The translations under genes were made by a program, and so were the position numbers. From Clostridia bacterium (GTDB lineage Bacteria; Bacillota; Clostridia; CAKSNL01; HGM11501): a stretch of 64,000 nucleotides of DNA. Below the pieces are notes generated by a model that worked only from the letters and a program-made list of their open reading frames with translations, made no database searches and was not told where the DNA came from. Shown here one piece after another: positions 26,579 through 35,942 of this stretch (its first letter is position 1; the number at the start of each line of letters is the position of its first letter). The DNA lies in assembly GCA_017411325.1 (NCBI GenBank), contig JAFQQJ010000016.1, positions 27,556 through 91,555 on the forward strand, read 5' to 3'.

Positions 26579-27322
26579 ATGACATTAGTTAAAGAATATA
26601 TCAGAAGGGAAATAAAAGAAACAAAAATATTGCTTCGGTGCATTCCTGCAACGGTGGTAACCTTGTTTGTGGTAAGCGTAATTTGTATGAATCTTCTTGC
26701 GAATAAAACTCTTTACCAGAATGAATGGCTTGCCCTTGACGGCGGGATACTTATTTCCTGGCTTTCCTTTATGTGTATGGATGTGGTAACAAAGCATTTC
26801 GGGCCCAAGGCGTCAAACAAAATTTCGGTTTTGGCTGCGGGAATAAACTTACTTACCTGCCTGATATTTTTCGTTGCCAGCATAATTCCGTCAAATGCAA
26901 ATGATTATGCCGCTTTCAACGGGATTTTCGGCGGAACCTGGTTTATACTTTTAGGAAGTACCGTGGCATTTTTATCCTCTGCCTGCATTAATAATATACT
27001 TAACTGGTCTATCGGCAAGGCATTTAAGAAAAATCCCGACGGAAAAATGGCATTTGCGGCTCAGAGCTATATATCCACATTTATCGGGCAGTTCTGCGAT
27101 AATTTTATATTTTCCGTAATAGTGTTTGTTTTCTTTGCACCGGTCTTCTGGGACGGCTTTTGCTGGACATATCTTCAGTGTGCAACCTGTGCGCTTACAG
27201 GGGCAATTGCCGAGCTTATTATGGAAATCGCTTTTTCTCCCATAGGTTTCCGCCTCGTGAGGAATTGGAAGAAAAACTCTGTAGGCAAAGAATATCTTGA
27301 TTACATTTCCGAAGGAAGGTAG
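26579..27322 (+). CDS. VUT-family (YhhQ-like) vitamin or precursor transporter
   Basis: A 247-residue integral membrane protein with about six helices. The signature MDVVTKHFGPKASNKISVLAA (about 62-82) and the later AAQSYISTFIGQFCDNFIFS (about 162-181) match the VUT/YhhQ family, whose best-known members import queuosine precursors. The actual substrate here is unproven. AAGGAG precedes the ATG. Four bases separate it from the SDR gene, so it heads or sits within the operon that continues to 32.7 kb. Confidence 0.75.
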   Translation: MTLVKEYIRREIKETKILLRCIPATVVTLFVVSVICMNLLANKTLYQNEWLALDGGILISWLSFMCMDVVTKHFGPKASNKISVLAAGINLLTCLIFFVASIIPSNANDYAAFNGIFGGTWFILLGSTVAFLSSACINNILNWSIGKAFKKNPDGKMAFAAQSYISTFIGQFCDNFIFSVIVFVFFAPVFWDGFCWTYLQCATCALTGAIAELIMEIAFSPIGFRLVRNWKKNSVGKEYLDYISEGR

Positions 27323-27326
27323 TAAA

Positions 27327-27980
27327 ATGAGAATACTTATAACAGGCACGAGTCAGGGCATAGGAAAGGCAATAGCGGAGCTTTTCTTAAAAAACGGACA
27401 CGAGGTTTTCGGGATAGACCGAAATGAAAGCACCGTTTCCTGCGGGAATTATACCCATTACAGGGTGGATATCCGCGATTATGAAAACCTTCCCGAACTT
27501 AATGATATCAACATTCTTATAAACAATGCGGGAACTCAGAACGAAGAGGATATTGACATAAACTTAAAGGCGCTTATTCATATAACGGAAAAATACGGCA
27601 TACAGGAAAAAATAAAATCAATATTAAATATAGGTTCAGCCAGCGGACACACCGGATCGGAGTTTCCCGAATACTGTGCAAGCAAGGGCGGTGTTATGGC
27701 GTATACCAAAAATGTGGCAATGCGTGTTGCTCCCTTTGGTGCTACCTGCAACAGCTTGGATCCCGGCGGAGTGCTGACACCTCTTAATGCCTGCGTTATA
27801 GAGGATAAAGAGCTCTGGTCAAAGATCATGGATGAAACTCCTCTTAAAAGATGGGCAACGAGTGAAGAAATAGCCGAGTGGGCATATTTCTTGACCGTAA
27901 CAAACGGCTTTTGTACAGGACAGAGCATATTGGTTGACGGCGGAGAAGCTATAAACTATAACTTCATCTGGAAGGAATGA
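27327..27980 (+). CDS. Short-chain dehydrogenase/reductase
   Basis: A classical SDR of 217 residues. It has RILITGTSQGIGKAIAELF (TGxxxGIG dinucleotide site) at 2-20, INILINNAGTQ near 62, the catalytic Ser in LNIGSASG near 104 and YCASK near 118 (Tyr and Lys), and a C-terminal GQSILVDGGEAIN. The acidic residue after strand 2 (GIDRN) suggests NAD(H). The substrate is unknown. The ATG at 27327 follows GAAGGAAGG. The stop is tightly coupled to the M20 peptidase gene. Confidence 0.85.
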   Translation: MRILITGTSQGIGKAIAELFLKNGHEVFGIDRNESTVSCGNYTHYRVDIRDYENLPELNDINILINNAGTQNEEDIDINLKALIHITEKYGIQEKIKSILNIGSASGHTGSEFPEYCASKGGVMAYTKNVAMRVAPFGATCNSLDPGGVLTPLNACVIEDKELWSKIMDETPLKRWATSEEIAEWAYFLTVTNGFCTGQSILVDGGEAINYNFIWKE

Positions 27981-27985
27981 AGAAA

Positions 27986-29119
27986 ATGGAAGAAGCAATA
28001 AAATGCTACATAGAAGATAATTATTCCGCTATGATGGAGCTTCTTAAGGAGCTTTGCCATATTCCCGCGCCATCTCATCACGAAGAAAAGCGGGCGGAAT
28101 ACTTAAAAGCCTATTTTGAAAAAATGGGTGCAAAGGGAACGTATATTGACGAAGCACTTAACGTGATTTTTCCCATAAACTGTGAGGGAAGCAATGAAAT
28201 AACGGTTTTTGCGGCGCATACTGATACGGTTTTTCCCGACAGTGAACCTATGCCTTATACGGACGACGGCGAAAAAATTCACTGTCCGGGCTGTGCCGAC
28301 GATACGGCAAGCGTCGCGGTGCTCACCTTTATGGCGAAGTTTTTCATTGAAAAAGATATAAAGCCCGAAAAGGGGATTATGTTTGTATGTAACTCCTGTG
28401 AGGAGGGACTTGGTAACCTTAAGGGAACAAGAAAGCTTTTTTCAGACTTTAGCGGAAGAATAAAGAACTTTATCACCTTCGACAGTACTCCCGAGGTGGC
28501 GTGCAACTTATCCGTGGGCTCTCACCGCTATGAGGTTACGGTAAAAACCGGCGGCGGTCACTCCTTCCAGGATTTCGGAAATCTCAATGCTATAAACGAG
28601 CTTTCGGGAATAGTGAGAAAAATATACGAAATAAAAGTGCCGGAAAAAGAAGGCGCTAAAACCACCTACAACGTGGGAGACATATCCGGCGGCACATCGG
28701 TCAACACCATAGCGCAGAGCGCAAGAATGCTTTGCGAATACCGCTCCGACGACAAGGACTGTCTTGCATTTATGGAAGAGCGCTTCAAAGCAATTTTTGA
28801 AGAAGCAAAGAGCGACAAGGTAGAAATAACAGTCGAAAAAGTAGGGGACAGACCTTGCGGAAATGTGGAAAGAAGCAAAATAGCATATCTTGAAGGAAAA
28901 ATCATTCCGTTAATTGAAAAAATTATCGGAAAAGAAGTAAGGTTTGTAAGCGGATCTACAGACTGCAATATTCCACACTCCCTTGGCGTAGGTGCACTTT
29001 GTATAGGAGTTGATAACCACAAAGGCATCCACACAAGGGAAGAATGGGTGGAGAAAGCATCGCTTAAAACAGGTCTTGAAATTGCCATAAAATCGGGGCT
29101 TGCCTTAATGGAGGGATAA
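27986..29119 (+). CDS. M20-family metallopeptidase
   Basis: 377 residues with the di-zinc peptidase layout of the M20 family. The ligands are readable: AAHTDTVFPD (His, Asp), GCADDTASVA (bridging Asp), NSCEEGLGN (catalytic and ligand Glu) and GIHTREEW near the C-terminus (last His). The dimerisation insert covers about 185-290 and contains TGGGHSFQDFGN. Members act on di- or tripeptides, or on acylated and carbamoylated amino acids. An ATG at 27977 is also in frame, but it abuts the Shine-Dalgarno GGAAGGA, so 27986 is preferred. It is 2 bp from the CapA-like gene. Confidence 0.85.
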   Translation: MEEAIKCYIEDNYSAMMELLKELCHIPAPSHHEEKRAEYLKAYFEKMGAKGTYIDEALNVIFPINCEGSNEITVFAAHTDTVFPDSEPMPYTDDGEKIHCPGCADDTASVAVLTFMAKFFIEKDIKPEKGIMFVCNSCEEGLGNLKGTRKLFSDFSGRIKNFITFDSTPEVACNLSVGSHRYEVTVKTGGGHSFQDFGNLNAINELSGIVRKIYEIKVPEKEGAKTTYNVGDISGGTSVNTIAQSARMLCEYRSDDKDCLAFMEERFKAIFEEAKSDKVEITVEKVGDRPCGNVERSKIAYLEGKIIPLIEKIIGKEVRFVSGSTDCNIPHSLGVGALCIGVDNHKGIHTREEWVEKASLKTGLEIAIKSGLALMEG

Positions 29120-29121
29120 AT

Positions 29122-30411
29122 ATGAAATTTACGGCTGCAGGAGATGCGATAATTCAGCAGAGAATATATGAGGATTTTCCGGGATTTTCGGAGCTTGGCG
29201 CTTTTATCGGAAAAGGAGATGCAAGATTTTTCAATCTTGAAACCACCTTAAACCACGAGGGAGAAGCCTCTGCTTCTGCCTTTTCTGGAGGAACATACCT
29301 TCGTACAAATCCCGAGGTTTTGGATGATCTTATAAAATTCGGCTTCAATATGACCAGCTTTAACAACAATCACGCCATGGACTATGGCTATGACGGATTT
29401 CGATTAACATGGGAAGCGGTTGAAAAAAGCGGTCTTGTACATAGCGGTGCCGGCAGAAACTTAGCTGAGGCTTCGGCACCCAAATATCTTGAAACCAAAA
29501 ACGGAAGAGTTGCGCTTATTTCGGTAAATGCAAATTTTGACCCTTCTATGATAGCGGGAGAGGCATCGCCAAGAGTTAAGGGACGCCCCGGAATAAACGC
29601 CTTAAGGCTTGATAAATATATTACTCTTCCCGAAAAAGAGCTTTCCGAAATTAAAAAAATCGCAAAGGCGACTAAAATAAATGCCGAAATGGATATTGTA
29701 AGAAAGGAAGGATACTTTCCTGAGCTTTCCGATAAAGAGGCAGAGCTTGGCTCACTTAAGTTTGTTCTTGGCGAAGAAATGCGCTATGTGATGAAGGCAA
29801 ACGAAAAGGATATGGCGCGGATCGAAAAAGCGATTTACGAGGCCCGCCTTCAGGCGGATTACATAATGGTATCGGTGCATTCCCATCACATAAGCGGAGA
29901 TGCAAAGGAAAATCCGGCAGAGTTTTTAAAAGAGTTTGCACACAGATGTATTGATGCGGGGGCAAACGCCATCGTAGGTCACGGGCCCCATCTTTTAAGA
30001 CCTATCGAAATTTATAAAAATTCTCCCATATTCTATTCGCTGGGCGACTTTGTGCTTCAGTTATACAGTGTTGAATTTGCGCCCGAGGACTTTTTTGACA
30101 AGCACGGACTTACCTCAGCATCTACCGTGCACGAGCTACTTAAAAAGCGCTCAAAGGACTTTACTGTAGGGCTTATGACGGATAAGAGAATGTTCCGCTC
30201 TGTAATTCCTTACTGGGAGACGGACGGTACACGCCTTACAAAATTAGTACTTATGCCGATAGAAATGAAAATGGACGGGCATAAGTCAGAAATCGGGCTT
30301 CCGCGAAGATGCGATAATATGGAAATTTTCGAATACTTAAGAGAAATGTCGGAACCTTACGGAACGAAGATTAAAGTTAACGAAGACGGATTTTACGAGT
30401 GTGAGTGGTAA
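29122..30411 (+). CDS. CapA-family (PGA_cap) protein
   Basis: A 429-residue protein of the CapA/PGA_cap metallophosphatase-like family. The motif order is clear: FTAAGDAIIQQRI at 3-15, FFNLETTLN near 34, MTSFNNNHAMDYGYDGF near 76, VSVHSHH near 250, and VGHGPHLLRPIEIY...SPIFYSLGDFVLQ near 283-312. CapA proteins take part in poly-gamma-glutamate capsule production, and others carry out unknown envelope or catabolic roles. No signal peptide or anchor is seen, which is unusual for capsule proteins and points to a cytosolic enzyme. It is placed in a hydrolase operon, 2 bp after the M20 gene. Confidence 0.82.
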   Translation: MKFTAAGDAIIQQRIYEDFPGFSELGAFIGKGDARFFNLETTLNHEGEASASAFSGGTYLRTNPEVLDDLIKFGFNMTSFNNNHAMDYGYDGFRLTWEAVEKSGLVHSGAGRNLAEASAPKYLETKNGRVALISVNANFDPSMIAGEASPRVKGRPGINALRLDKYITLPEKELSEIKKIAKATKINAEMDIVRKEGYFPELSDKEAELGSLKFVLGEEMRYVMKANEKDMARIEKAIYEARLQADYIMVSVHSHHISGDAKENPAEFLKEFAHRCIDAGANAIVGHGPHLLRPIEIYKNSPIFYSLGDFVLQLYSVEFAPEDFFDKHGLTSASTVHELLKKRSKDFTVGLMTDKRMFRSVIPYWETDGTRLTKLVLMPIEMKMDGHKSEIGLPRRCDNMEIFEYLREMSEPYGTKIKVNEDGFYECEW

Positions 30412-30433
30412 AATATTCAAAAGGAGGATAATT

Positions 30434-31666
30434 ATGATGGATAAGACAAAAGTTAAAGTAATTTACGAAGAGGTAATGGACAAAATCAAAAATGTGCATA
30501 TTGCCTGCTTTAAGGATATGGAAAAGCCTCTGTTCTTAATTTCAGAGCAGTATCCGGGACTCTGGATGGAGCATACATATGATTCTGTGTTCTTTGCAAA
30601 AATGGAGCCTTCATATGTTGAGGTGGCAGAAAACGCGATAAATTTATTTGTTGACAGACAGAAGGAAAACGGACAGATGCCCTTCACCGTAATGGACGGG
30701 AACAAGCGTCCCGGACTTCCGCCCGAAAAAATGGTGGGCTTCGGGCAGATTCAGGAGTGTGTATCATTTTTAACTCTTGCTCTTGAAGTTTATGAGATGA
30801 ATAATAACAAGGCGTTTCTTGAAAAGGTGTATAATGCCGGAGTAAAGTGGAACAAGTGGTTTCGTACTTACAGAATGACCACGGGCAGAGGACTTATCGA
30901 AATGTTTGTAGGCTATGACACAGGCCACGACAACAGCGGAAGACTTACAGGGATGGCGTGCAAGGGAAATAACTCCGTAAACGGCGTTACGCAGACGGCT
31001 GACGTACTTCCTCCCGATGACGGAATCACACCCATTCTTGCGGTTGATATGAACTGCAACTTCTATGCAGATGAAGTTGCCCTTTCAAAAATGGCTGAAA
31101 TCTTAGGAAAGAAGGAAGAATACGAGGCTTGGGCAAAGTCTGCCGCAGAGGTAAAGAAAAAGCTCTTCGAGCTTTGCTATGATGAAAAGGATGCCTTTTT
31201 CTATGACGTTGACAGAAACGGAAACAAGCGTAAATATAAGTCAAGCACCATTTTCCATCTTTTCCTTGAAAAGGTGCTTGATAAGGAAGAGGACAAGGAT
31301 GTAATCGAAAGAATTTATAGGGAACACATTAAAAATCCCGAAGAATTCTGGACAAATTATCCCTTCCCGTCAATGGCGATAAACGATCCTTCTGTTGAAG
31401 GTCACAAGGACTTTAACTGCTGGGGCTATTACACTCAGGGACTTATTGTTCTCAGGTGCTCCCGCTGGATGGATTATTACGGCTGGAGCGGAGACTATGA
31501 ATATATCTTAAGTAAATGGCTTGAAACCTGGACTGAGCATTATGACGAAATTAAAATGGCTCAGGAAATCGACCCCATAACAGGCGTTCCCACAAAGTCA
31601 TCGGAGTGGTATTCAAGCTGTATGCTTAACTATGTATATGCTGCGAGAAGACTTGGCCTGGTATAA
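30434..31666 (+). CDS. (alpha/alpha)6-barrel glycosidase-like protein
   Basis: A 410-residue protein with the six-hairpin toroid features of GH63/trehalase-like enzymes. It has WMEHTYDSVFFAKM near 40, NGQMPFTVMD near 75, QIQECVSFLTLALEVYEMNN near 100, FVGYDTGHDNSGR near 158, DMNCNFYADEVALSKMAEIL near 205 and NCWGYYTQGLIVLRCSRWM near 325. No export signal is seen. The sugar substrate is unknown, and the protein may process imported oligosaccharides. AAGGAGG at 30421-30427, 6 nt before the ATG at 30434, fixes the start. Confidence 0.65.
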   Translation: MMDKTKVKVIYEEVMDKIKNVHIACFKDMEKPLFLISEQYPGLWMEHTYDSVFFAKMEPSYVEVAENAINLFVDRQKENGQMPFTVMDGNKRPGLPPEKMVGFGQIQECVSFLTLALEVYEMNNNKAFLEKVYNAGVKWNKWFRTYRMTTGRGLIEMFVGYDTGHDNSGRLTGMACKGNNSVNGVTQTADVLPPDDGITPILAVDMNCNFYADEVALSKMAEILGKKEEYEAWAKSAAEVKKKLFELCYDEKDAFFYDVDRNGNKRKYKSSTIFHLFLEKVLDKEEDKDVIERIYREHIKNPEEFWTNYPFPSMAINDPSVEGHKDFNCWGYYTQGLIVLRCSRWMDYYGWSGDYEYILSKWLETWTEHYDEIKMAQEIDPITGVPTKSSEWYSSCMLNYVYAARRLGLV

Positions 31667-31718
31667 ATATTTATAAAGCTGTAATGCAGGCAGCTTCAGG
31701 CTGCATATGGGAGTGTTT

Positions 31719-32756
31719 ATGGAAATAACTAAAGCTTTTCCCGGAGGAAATATCAGAATTATAAAAGAAGAAAAGGGCATATACATCCTTGACAATGAGC
31801 TTCGAGACAGCACGGAGGACTGGTTTTACTGGGCGTTTGCCGTTGACGGTAAAAAGGGAGAAAAGGCAAAATTTTCCTTTCCTGATGTAAGGCTCGGCCC
31901 CTTCGGGCCTGCCGTAAGCTATGATTTATTTGAATGGGGCTGGCTCGGTAAAGACGGTAAAAACACTTTTTCCTACGAATTTAAGGAAGACGGAAGAGTG
32001 TATTTTGCCCACAGTATGTTGTATCTTCCCGAAAGGTTTTACGCCTTCTCTGAGAAGCAGAATCTTGAAATCAAAGAGCTGTGTAAAACAAAAAAAGGAA
32101 GAAGTGTTCCTGTTGTGACATTCGGAGACGGGGAGGAAATCATACTTCTTACAGCGAGGCACCACGCCTGTGAAAGCACGGGAAGCTATGTGCTTGAAGG
32201 GGTGCTTGAGAGGCTGATAAGTAAGAATATACCTGACTTTAAGGTGATATGTATTCCCTTTGTTGACTTTGACGGAGTAACCGACGGAGATCAGGGAAAG
32301 GGAAGAGCGCCACATGATCACAACAGAGACTATGAAACTGACAAAGCGGCAATTTATCCGGAAACCGAAGCGATAAGAAAAATTGCTGATGGTAAAATCG
32401 CTTATGCTTTTGATTTTCATTCGCCCTGGCATATGGGAGGCAGAAACGATAAATGCTTCATCGTTGAAAAAAGCCATCTGATAAAGGATAATGCGGAAGC
32501 ATTTTCGTGTCTGCTTGAGAGAGAAATTTCAGATGACTCCTTTTGCTATAAAGCGGAAAATAATCTTTCTCCCGATACCGAATGGAATAAAAGCGATACG
32601 CCGTGCTTCACGACATATATGATAAACAGAGGAGCGAAAATGGCATTTTCGCTGGAAACAGCTTACTTCGGGGAAGAAGGAAATGTGTTTTCGGGAAAAG
32701 ACGGGGTTGCTTTGGGAAGATGCTTTGCAGAAGCACTTATGAAATTTGCCAAATAA
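31719..32756 (+). CDS. M14-family zinc carboxypeptidase, CCP-like
   Basis: 345 residues. The N-terminal 110 form a beta domain with DWFYWAFAVDGKKGEKAKFSF, close in pattern to the N-domain of cytosolic carboxypeptidases (CCP/AGBL). The zinc motif follows as ARHHACESTGSYVLEG (HxxE, about 146-149), then GRAPHDHNRDYE and DFHSPWHMGG, which gives the third zinc ligand. CCP enzymes trim glutamates from peptides; other M14 members process peptidoglycan peptides. The specificity here is unknown. It starts at ATG 31719 after GGGAG and ends at a shared terminator. It is probably the last gene of the cluster that starts at 26.6-27.3 kb. Confidence 0.75.
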   Translation: MEITKAFPGGNIRIIKEEKGIYILDNELRDSTEDWFYWAFAVDGKKGEKAKFSFPDVRLGPFGPAVSYDLFEWGWLGKDGKNTFSYEFKEDGRVYFAHSMLYLPERFYAFSEKQNLEIKELCKTKKGRSVPVVTFGDGEEIILLTARHHACESTGSYVLEGVLERLISKNIPDFKVICIPFVDFDGVTDGDQGKGRAPHDHNRDYETDKAAIYPETEAIRKIADGKIAYAFDFHSPWHMGGRNDKCFIVEKSHLIKDNAEAFSCLLEREISDDSFCYKAENNLSPDTEWNKSDTPCFTTYMINRGAKMAFSLETAYFGEEGNVFSGKDGVALGRCFAEALMKFAK

Positions 32757-32787
32757 AAAAACGGTCGCATCAGCGACCGTTTTTTAT
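32757..32787. terminator. Bidirectional terminator between the M14 gene and pflB
   Basis: ACGGTCGC-ATCA-GCGACCGT (32761-32780) with A7 before and T6 after, lying between convergent genes. Confidence 0.9.
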
Positions 32788-35016
32788 TTATACTGCATCG
32801 TGGAAGGTTCTGCTTATTACTTCAAGCTGCTGCTCCTTCGATAATCTGTGGAAGTTTACGGCATAGCCTGAAACTCTTATTGTAAGCATAGGATATTTTT
32901 CGGGATGCTCATAGGCTTCCATCAATGTTTCTCTGTTCAATACATTTACATTAAGATGCTGAGCACTCTGACAGAAATATCCGTCTAAAATATTCACAAG
33001 GTTTGTGATTCTGGAGCTTAAATCCTTTCCGAGAGCCTCGGGAACGATGGAGAAGGTATTTGATACACCGTCCTGACACACATCTCTGTAGGGGATTTTT
33101 GCGACGGAGGAAAGTGAAGCAAGGGCTCCTGATATATCTCTTCCGTGCATAGGGTTAGCACCGGGAGCCAGAGGCTCTCCCGCCTTACGTCCGTCGGGTG
33201 TGCTTCCTGTTTTCTTTCCGTACATTACGTTGCTTGTGATGGTAAGAACGGAAAGTGTATGTTTCGCATCTCTGTAAAGCCTGTGCTTTTTAAGCTCGTG
33301 GATGAAACGTGTTACGATGTGAACACCGATTGAGTCAACATCATCGTCATTGTTTCCGTATTTGGGGAAGTCTCCCGTGATTTCAAAGTCAACTGCAATG
33401 CCGTTTTCATTTCTTATGGGATGTACCTTTGCAAACTTTATGGCAGACAAGCTGTCTGTTGCAACGGAAAGACCTGCCACACCGAAGGCCATAAGTCTTT
33501 CGGGATCGGTATCGTGAAGGGCAAGCTGACTTGCTTCATAAGCATATTTATCGTGCATATAGTGAATAATATTGTTTGCATTTACATAAAGCTTTGCGAC
33601 TTCCTTAAGAACCTTTTTGTAGTTTACCCATACTGATTCAAAGGATAAGTATTCATCGGTTATGGGTTCAATGCCGGGAACAACCAGAGCCCCGGTTTTT
33701 TCGTCAACACCGCCGTTTATAGCATATAAAAGGCTCTTTGCAAGGTTGCATCTTGCGCCGAAGAACTGCATCTGCTTGCCCATACGCATTGCAGATACGC
33801 AGCATGCTATGGCATAGTCGTCACCGTAGATGGGACGCATTACATCATCGTTTTCGTACTGAATGGAGTCTGTCTTTATTGAAATTTCCGCACAGTATTT
33901 CTTGAAGTTTTCGGGAAGATGCTCATCCCATAAAACCGTAAGGTTAGGCTCGGGAGAAGAACCTAAGTTTATGAGCGTGTGAAGATAACGGAAAGAGTTT
34001 TTGGTTACTAAGCTCTGACCGTTTATTCCGAGGCCTCCGACAGATTCTGTTACCCAGGTGGGATCTCCGCCGAAAAGCTCGTTATAGTCGGGGGTACGAA
34101 GGTGTCTTACAAGACGGAGCTTTATAATAAGCTGGTCAACCAATTCCTGTGCTTCCTCCTCCGTGATTATTCCGGCCTCCAGATCTCTTTCTATATAAAT
34201 GTCAAGGAAGGTGGAGGTTCTTCCGAGGGAGGTTGCGGCACCGTTGTTTTCTTTTATGCCGGCAAGGTATGCCATATAAAGGGACTGGACAGCATCCTTT
34301 GCGGATACAGCGGCGTTTTTAATGTCAACGCCATAGCTTTCAGCCATCTTTTCCATATCGGAAAGCGCTTTTATCTGCATTGCGATTTCTTCACGGAGTC
34401 TTATTGTGTGATCGTTCATTTCTCCGTCAAGCTCCAAAAGCTCTTTTTTCTTTTCTTCAATAAGTCTTGCTGTGCCGTAAAGAGCAACACGACGATAGTC
34501 GCCTATAATTCTTCCTCTGCCGTAAGCATCGGGAAGACCTGTTATTAATCCTGCATGGCGTGCAACTCTTACAGATTCGGGATATGCATCAAAAACGCCC
34601 TGATTGTGGGTTTTTCTGTACTCGGAAAAATGCTCGTGTATTTTCTCATCCATTTCGTATCCGTAGGCAGCCAGGCTCTTTTCAACCATGCGCATACCGC
34701 CGTAGGGGTTTATCATACGCTTTAAGGGAGCATCTGTCTGAAGACCGACAATAACTTCGTTTTCCTTATCTATATAGCCGGGCTCAAAGTTGCATATGCC
34801 TGAAATTCTTTCGGTATCAACGTCTAAAACACCGCCGTTTTCAAGCTCTTTGGCCAGAAGCTCAACGCATTTTGCCCACACCTTTCTGGTTTTTCCGGTG
34901 GGTGCGGCAAGGAATGAGGAGTCGCCTGTATATTCCGTATAATTTCTCTGTATGAAATCGCGCACGTCAATTTCGCGTTCCCATCTTCCGCCTTTAAATA
35001 ATTTTCTTTCTGCCAT
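32788..35016 (-). CDS. pflB: Formate C-acetyltransferase (pyruvate formate-lyase)
   Basis: PFL splits pyruvate into acetyl-CoA and formate under anoxia using a glycyl radical. The 742-residue length is normal. The catalytic cysteine pair is visible in [20 protein letters not shown] near 405, and the radical loop near the C-terminus is [13 protein letters not shown], with the radical Gly in SGYA. The chosen start has AAGGAGG upstream; a longer open frame reaching 35169 runs back through pflA and lacks conservation. It is the second gene of a pflA-pflB operon, an order opposite to that of enterobacteria. Confidence 0.95.
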   Translation of the reverse strand: MAERKLFKGGRWEREIDVRDFIQRNYTEYTGDSSFLAAPTGKTRKVWAKCVELLAKELENGGVLDVDTERISGICNFEPGYIDKENEVIVGLQTDAPLKRMINPYGGMRMVEKSLAAYGYEMDEKIHEHFSEYRKTHNQGVFDAYPESVRVARHAGLITGLPDAYGRGRIIGDYRRVALYGTARLIEEKKKELLELDGEMNDHTIRLREEIAMQIKALSDMEKMAESYGVDIKNAAVSAKDAVQSLYMAYLAGIKENNGAATSLGRTSTFLDIYIERDLEAGIITEEEAQELVDQLIIKLRLVRHLRTPDYNELFGGDPTWVTESVGGLGINGQSLVTKNSFRYLHTLINLGSSPEPNLTVLWDEHLPENFKKYCAEISIKTDSIQYENDDVMRPIYGDDYAIACCVSAMRMGKQMQFFGARCNLAKSLLYAINGGVDEKTGALVVPGIEPITDEYLSFESVWVNYKKVLKEVAKLYVNANNIIHYMHDKYAYEASQLALHDTDPERLMAFGVAGLSVATDSLSAIKFAKVHPIRNENGIAVDFEITGDFPKYGNNDDDVDSIGVHIVTRFIHELKKHRLYRDAKHTLSVLTITSNVMYGKKTGSTPDGRKAGEPLAPGANPMHGRDISGALASLSSVAKIPYRDVCQDGVSNTFSIVPEALGKDLSSRITNLVNILDGYFCQSAQHLNVNVLNRETLMEAYEHPEKYPMLTIRVSGYAVNFHRLSKEQQLEVISRTFHDAV

Positions 35017-35029
35017 GGCAACTACCTCC

Positions 35030-35746
35030 TTATATGGTCGCAAAATGCTTTTCATAAAGCATACTGCATTTATCTTTATCCATTGCGGGAATATCTTCCA
35101 TAGGAATTTTGATTCCCATATTTTTATATTTATGCTGCCCCAAAAGATGATAGGGCAAAAGCTCAACACCCTTTGCTGAGGGGATATTTTCTTTTATGTA
35201 TTCTTTTAAGGAAAGCATATATTCATCATTGTCATTGTATCCCGGAATTACAACCTGACGGACTATGGTTTTTGTCATAGCTTTCTTTAATGCCTTCTGA
35301 AACTCTTCGGTTTCTTTAATGTCTCTTCCGCAAAGCTCTTTATACAGCTTTTTATCAATTGCCTTTACATCATATAAAACCAGATCGGTGAGGGAGAGAA
35401 TCTCTTCATATCCTCCGGTTCCGACTCCGGCTGTATCAAGACAGGTATGAATATCTGCTTCTTTAAGTTTCTTGAATAAATCGATTAAAAAATCCTTCTG
35501 AAGGAGGGGCTCCCCGCCTGAAGCGGTAACTCCGCCTCCGCTTTTGTCAAAATAGGGTTTAAGCTTTATAAGCTTTTTGGAAAGTGATTCGGAATCAACC
35601 TCTGTCCCTGCATTTTTTTCCCAGCTTTCGGGATTATGGCAGAAGCGGCAACGAAGTAAGCATCCCTGAAAGAAAACCACGGCACGGATACCCGGGCCGT
35701 CAACAAGCCCCATTGATTCCATAGAATGTATTTTTCCCTTTACCAT
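35030..35746 (-). CDS. pflA: Pyruvate formate-lyase activating enzyme
   Basis: A 238-residue radical-SAM enzyme that installs the glycyl radical on PflB. The Cys motif CLLRCRFC near residues 32-39 supplies the 4Fe-4S cluster ligands. [20 protein letters not shown] before it, [10 protein letters not shown] near 78 and [13 protein letters not shown] near 207 are typical of the family. AAAGGACGG, 5 nt before the ATG, is the ribosome site and is also complementary to the ZTP aptamer loop upstream. The 13-bp gap to pflB indicates one message. Confidence 0.93.
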   Translation of the reverse strand: MVKGKIHSMESMGLVDGPGIRAVVFFQGCLLRCRFCHNPESWEKNAGTEVDSESLSKKLIKLKPYFDKSGGGVTASGGEPLLQKDFLIDLFKKLKEADIHTCLDTAGVGTGGYEEILSLTDLVLYDVKAIDKKLYKELCGRDIKETEEFQKALKKAMTKTIVRQVVIPGYNDNDEYMLSLKEYIKENIPSAKGVELLPYHLLGQHKYKNMGIKIPMEDIPAMDKDKCSMLYEKHFATI

Positions 35747-35812
35747 TAAGACCGTCCTTTCTTTTAAATTTTCCGGTTTTCTGCATAAAAAATGCAGGCC
35801 GGAGGACATATG
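35747..35812 (-). promoter_or_regulatory. Expression platform of the ZTP riboswitch on pflA-pflB
   Basis: Between the aptamer and the ATG lie a hairpin (CTGCAT/ATGCAG, bracketed by two CCGG) and the Shine-Dalgarno region, whose GACGGTC is complementary to GACCGTC in the aptamer 3' domain (35822-35828 by plus-strand position). Pairing of the two would hide the ribosome site. That suits the ON-switch behaviour known for ZTP riboswitches. The pairing is inferred by eye. Confidence 0.5.
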
Positions 35813-35877
35813 TTGTGCCCAGACGGTCGGCAAATAAAGTCATACTCCCCGTGGTTACTCCACTTCCGTCAGTTATA
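35813..35877 (-). ncRNA. ZTP (ZMP) riboswitch aptamer, pfl motif
   Basis: Read on the minus strand, the leader contains ACTGACGGAAGTGGA, TAACCACGGGGAGTATGA and GCCGACCGTCTGGGCACA, the conserved blocks of the pfl motif, now known as the ZTP riboswitch. A helix forms from GTGG and CCAC, and the 3' hairpin is GCC...GGGC. Its loop CCGTC can pair with the upstream GACGG (plus-strand 35866-35870) as the known pseudoknot. It begins about 4 nt after the predicted transcription start and precedes pflA-pflB, one of the classes of gene it is known to control. It senses AICAR phosphates that rise when 10-formyl-THF is low. Confidence 0.88.
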
Positions 35878-35887
35878 TGACATTCAT

Positions 35888-35916
35888 ATTATATACGACA
35901 AAAATCGATTTGTCAA
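35888..35916 (-). promoter_or_regulatory. Consensus sigma-A promoter of the pfl operon
   Basis: Minus-strand TTGACA (35916-35911), a 17-bp spacer and TATAAT (35893-35888). Predicted start near 35881, just before the ZTP aptamer. Confidence 0.85.
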
Positions 35917-35942
35917 TACATATTGTATGGTTTTTAAAAAAT

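Noticed and set aside
32788..35169. N-terminal extension of pflB to 35169
   Set aside because: The extra 51 residues run through the end of pflA, have no similarity to the family, and AAGGAGG stands directly before the internal ATG at 35016.
35747..35833. N-terminal extension of pflA to 35833
   Set aside because: The region is the ZTP aptamer and its platform. The family starts at the internal ATG with a good ribosome site.
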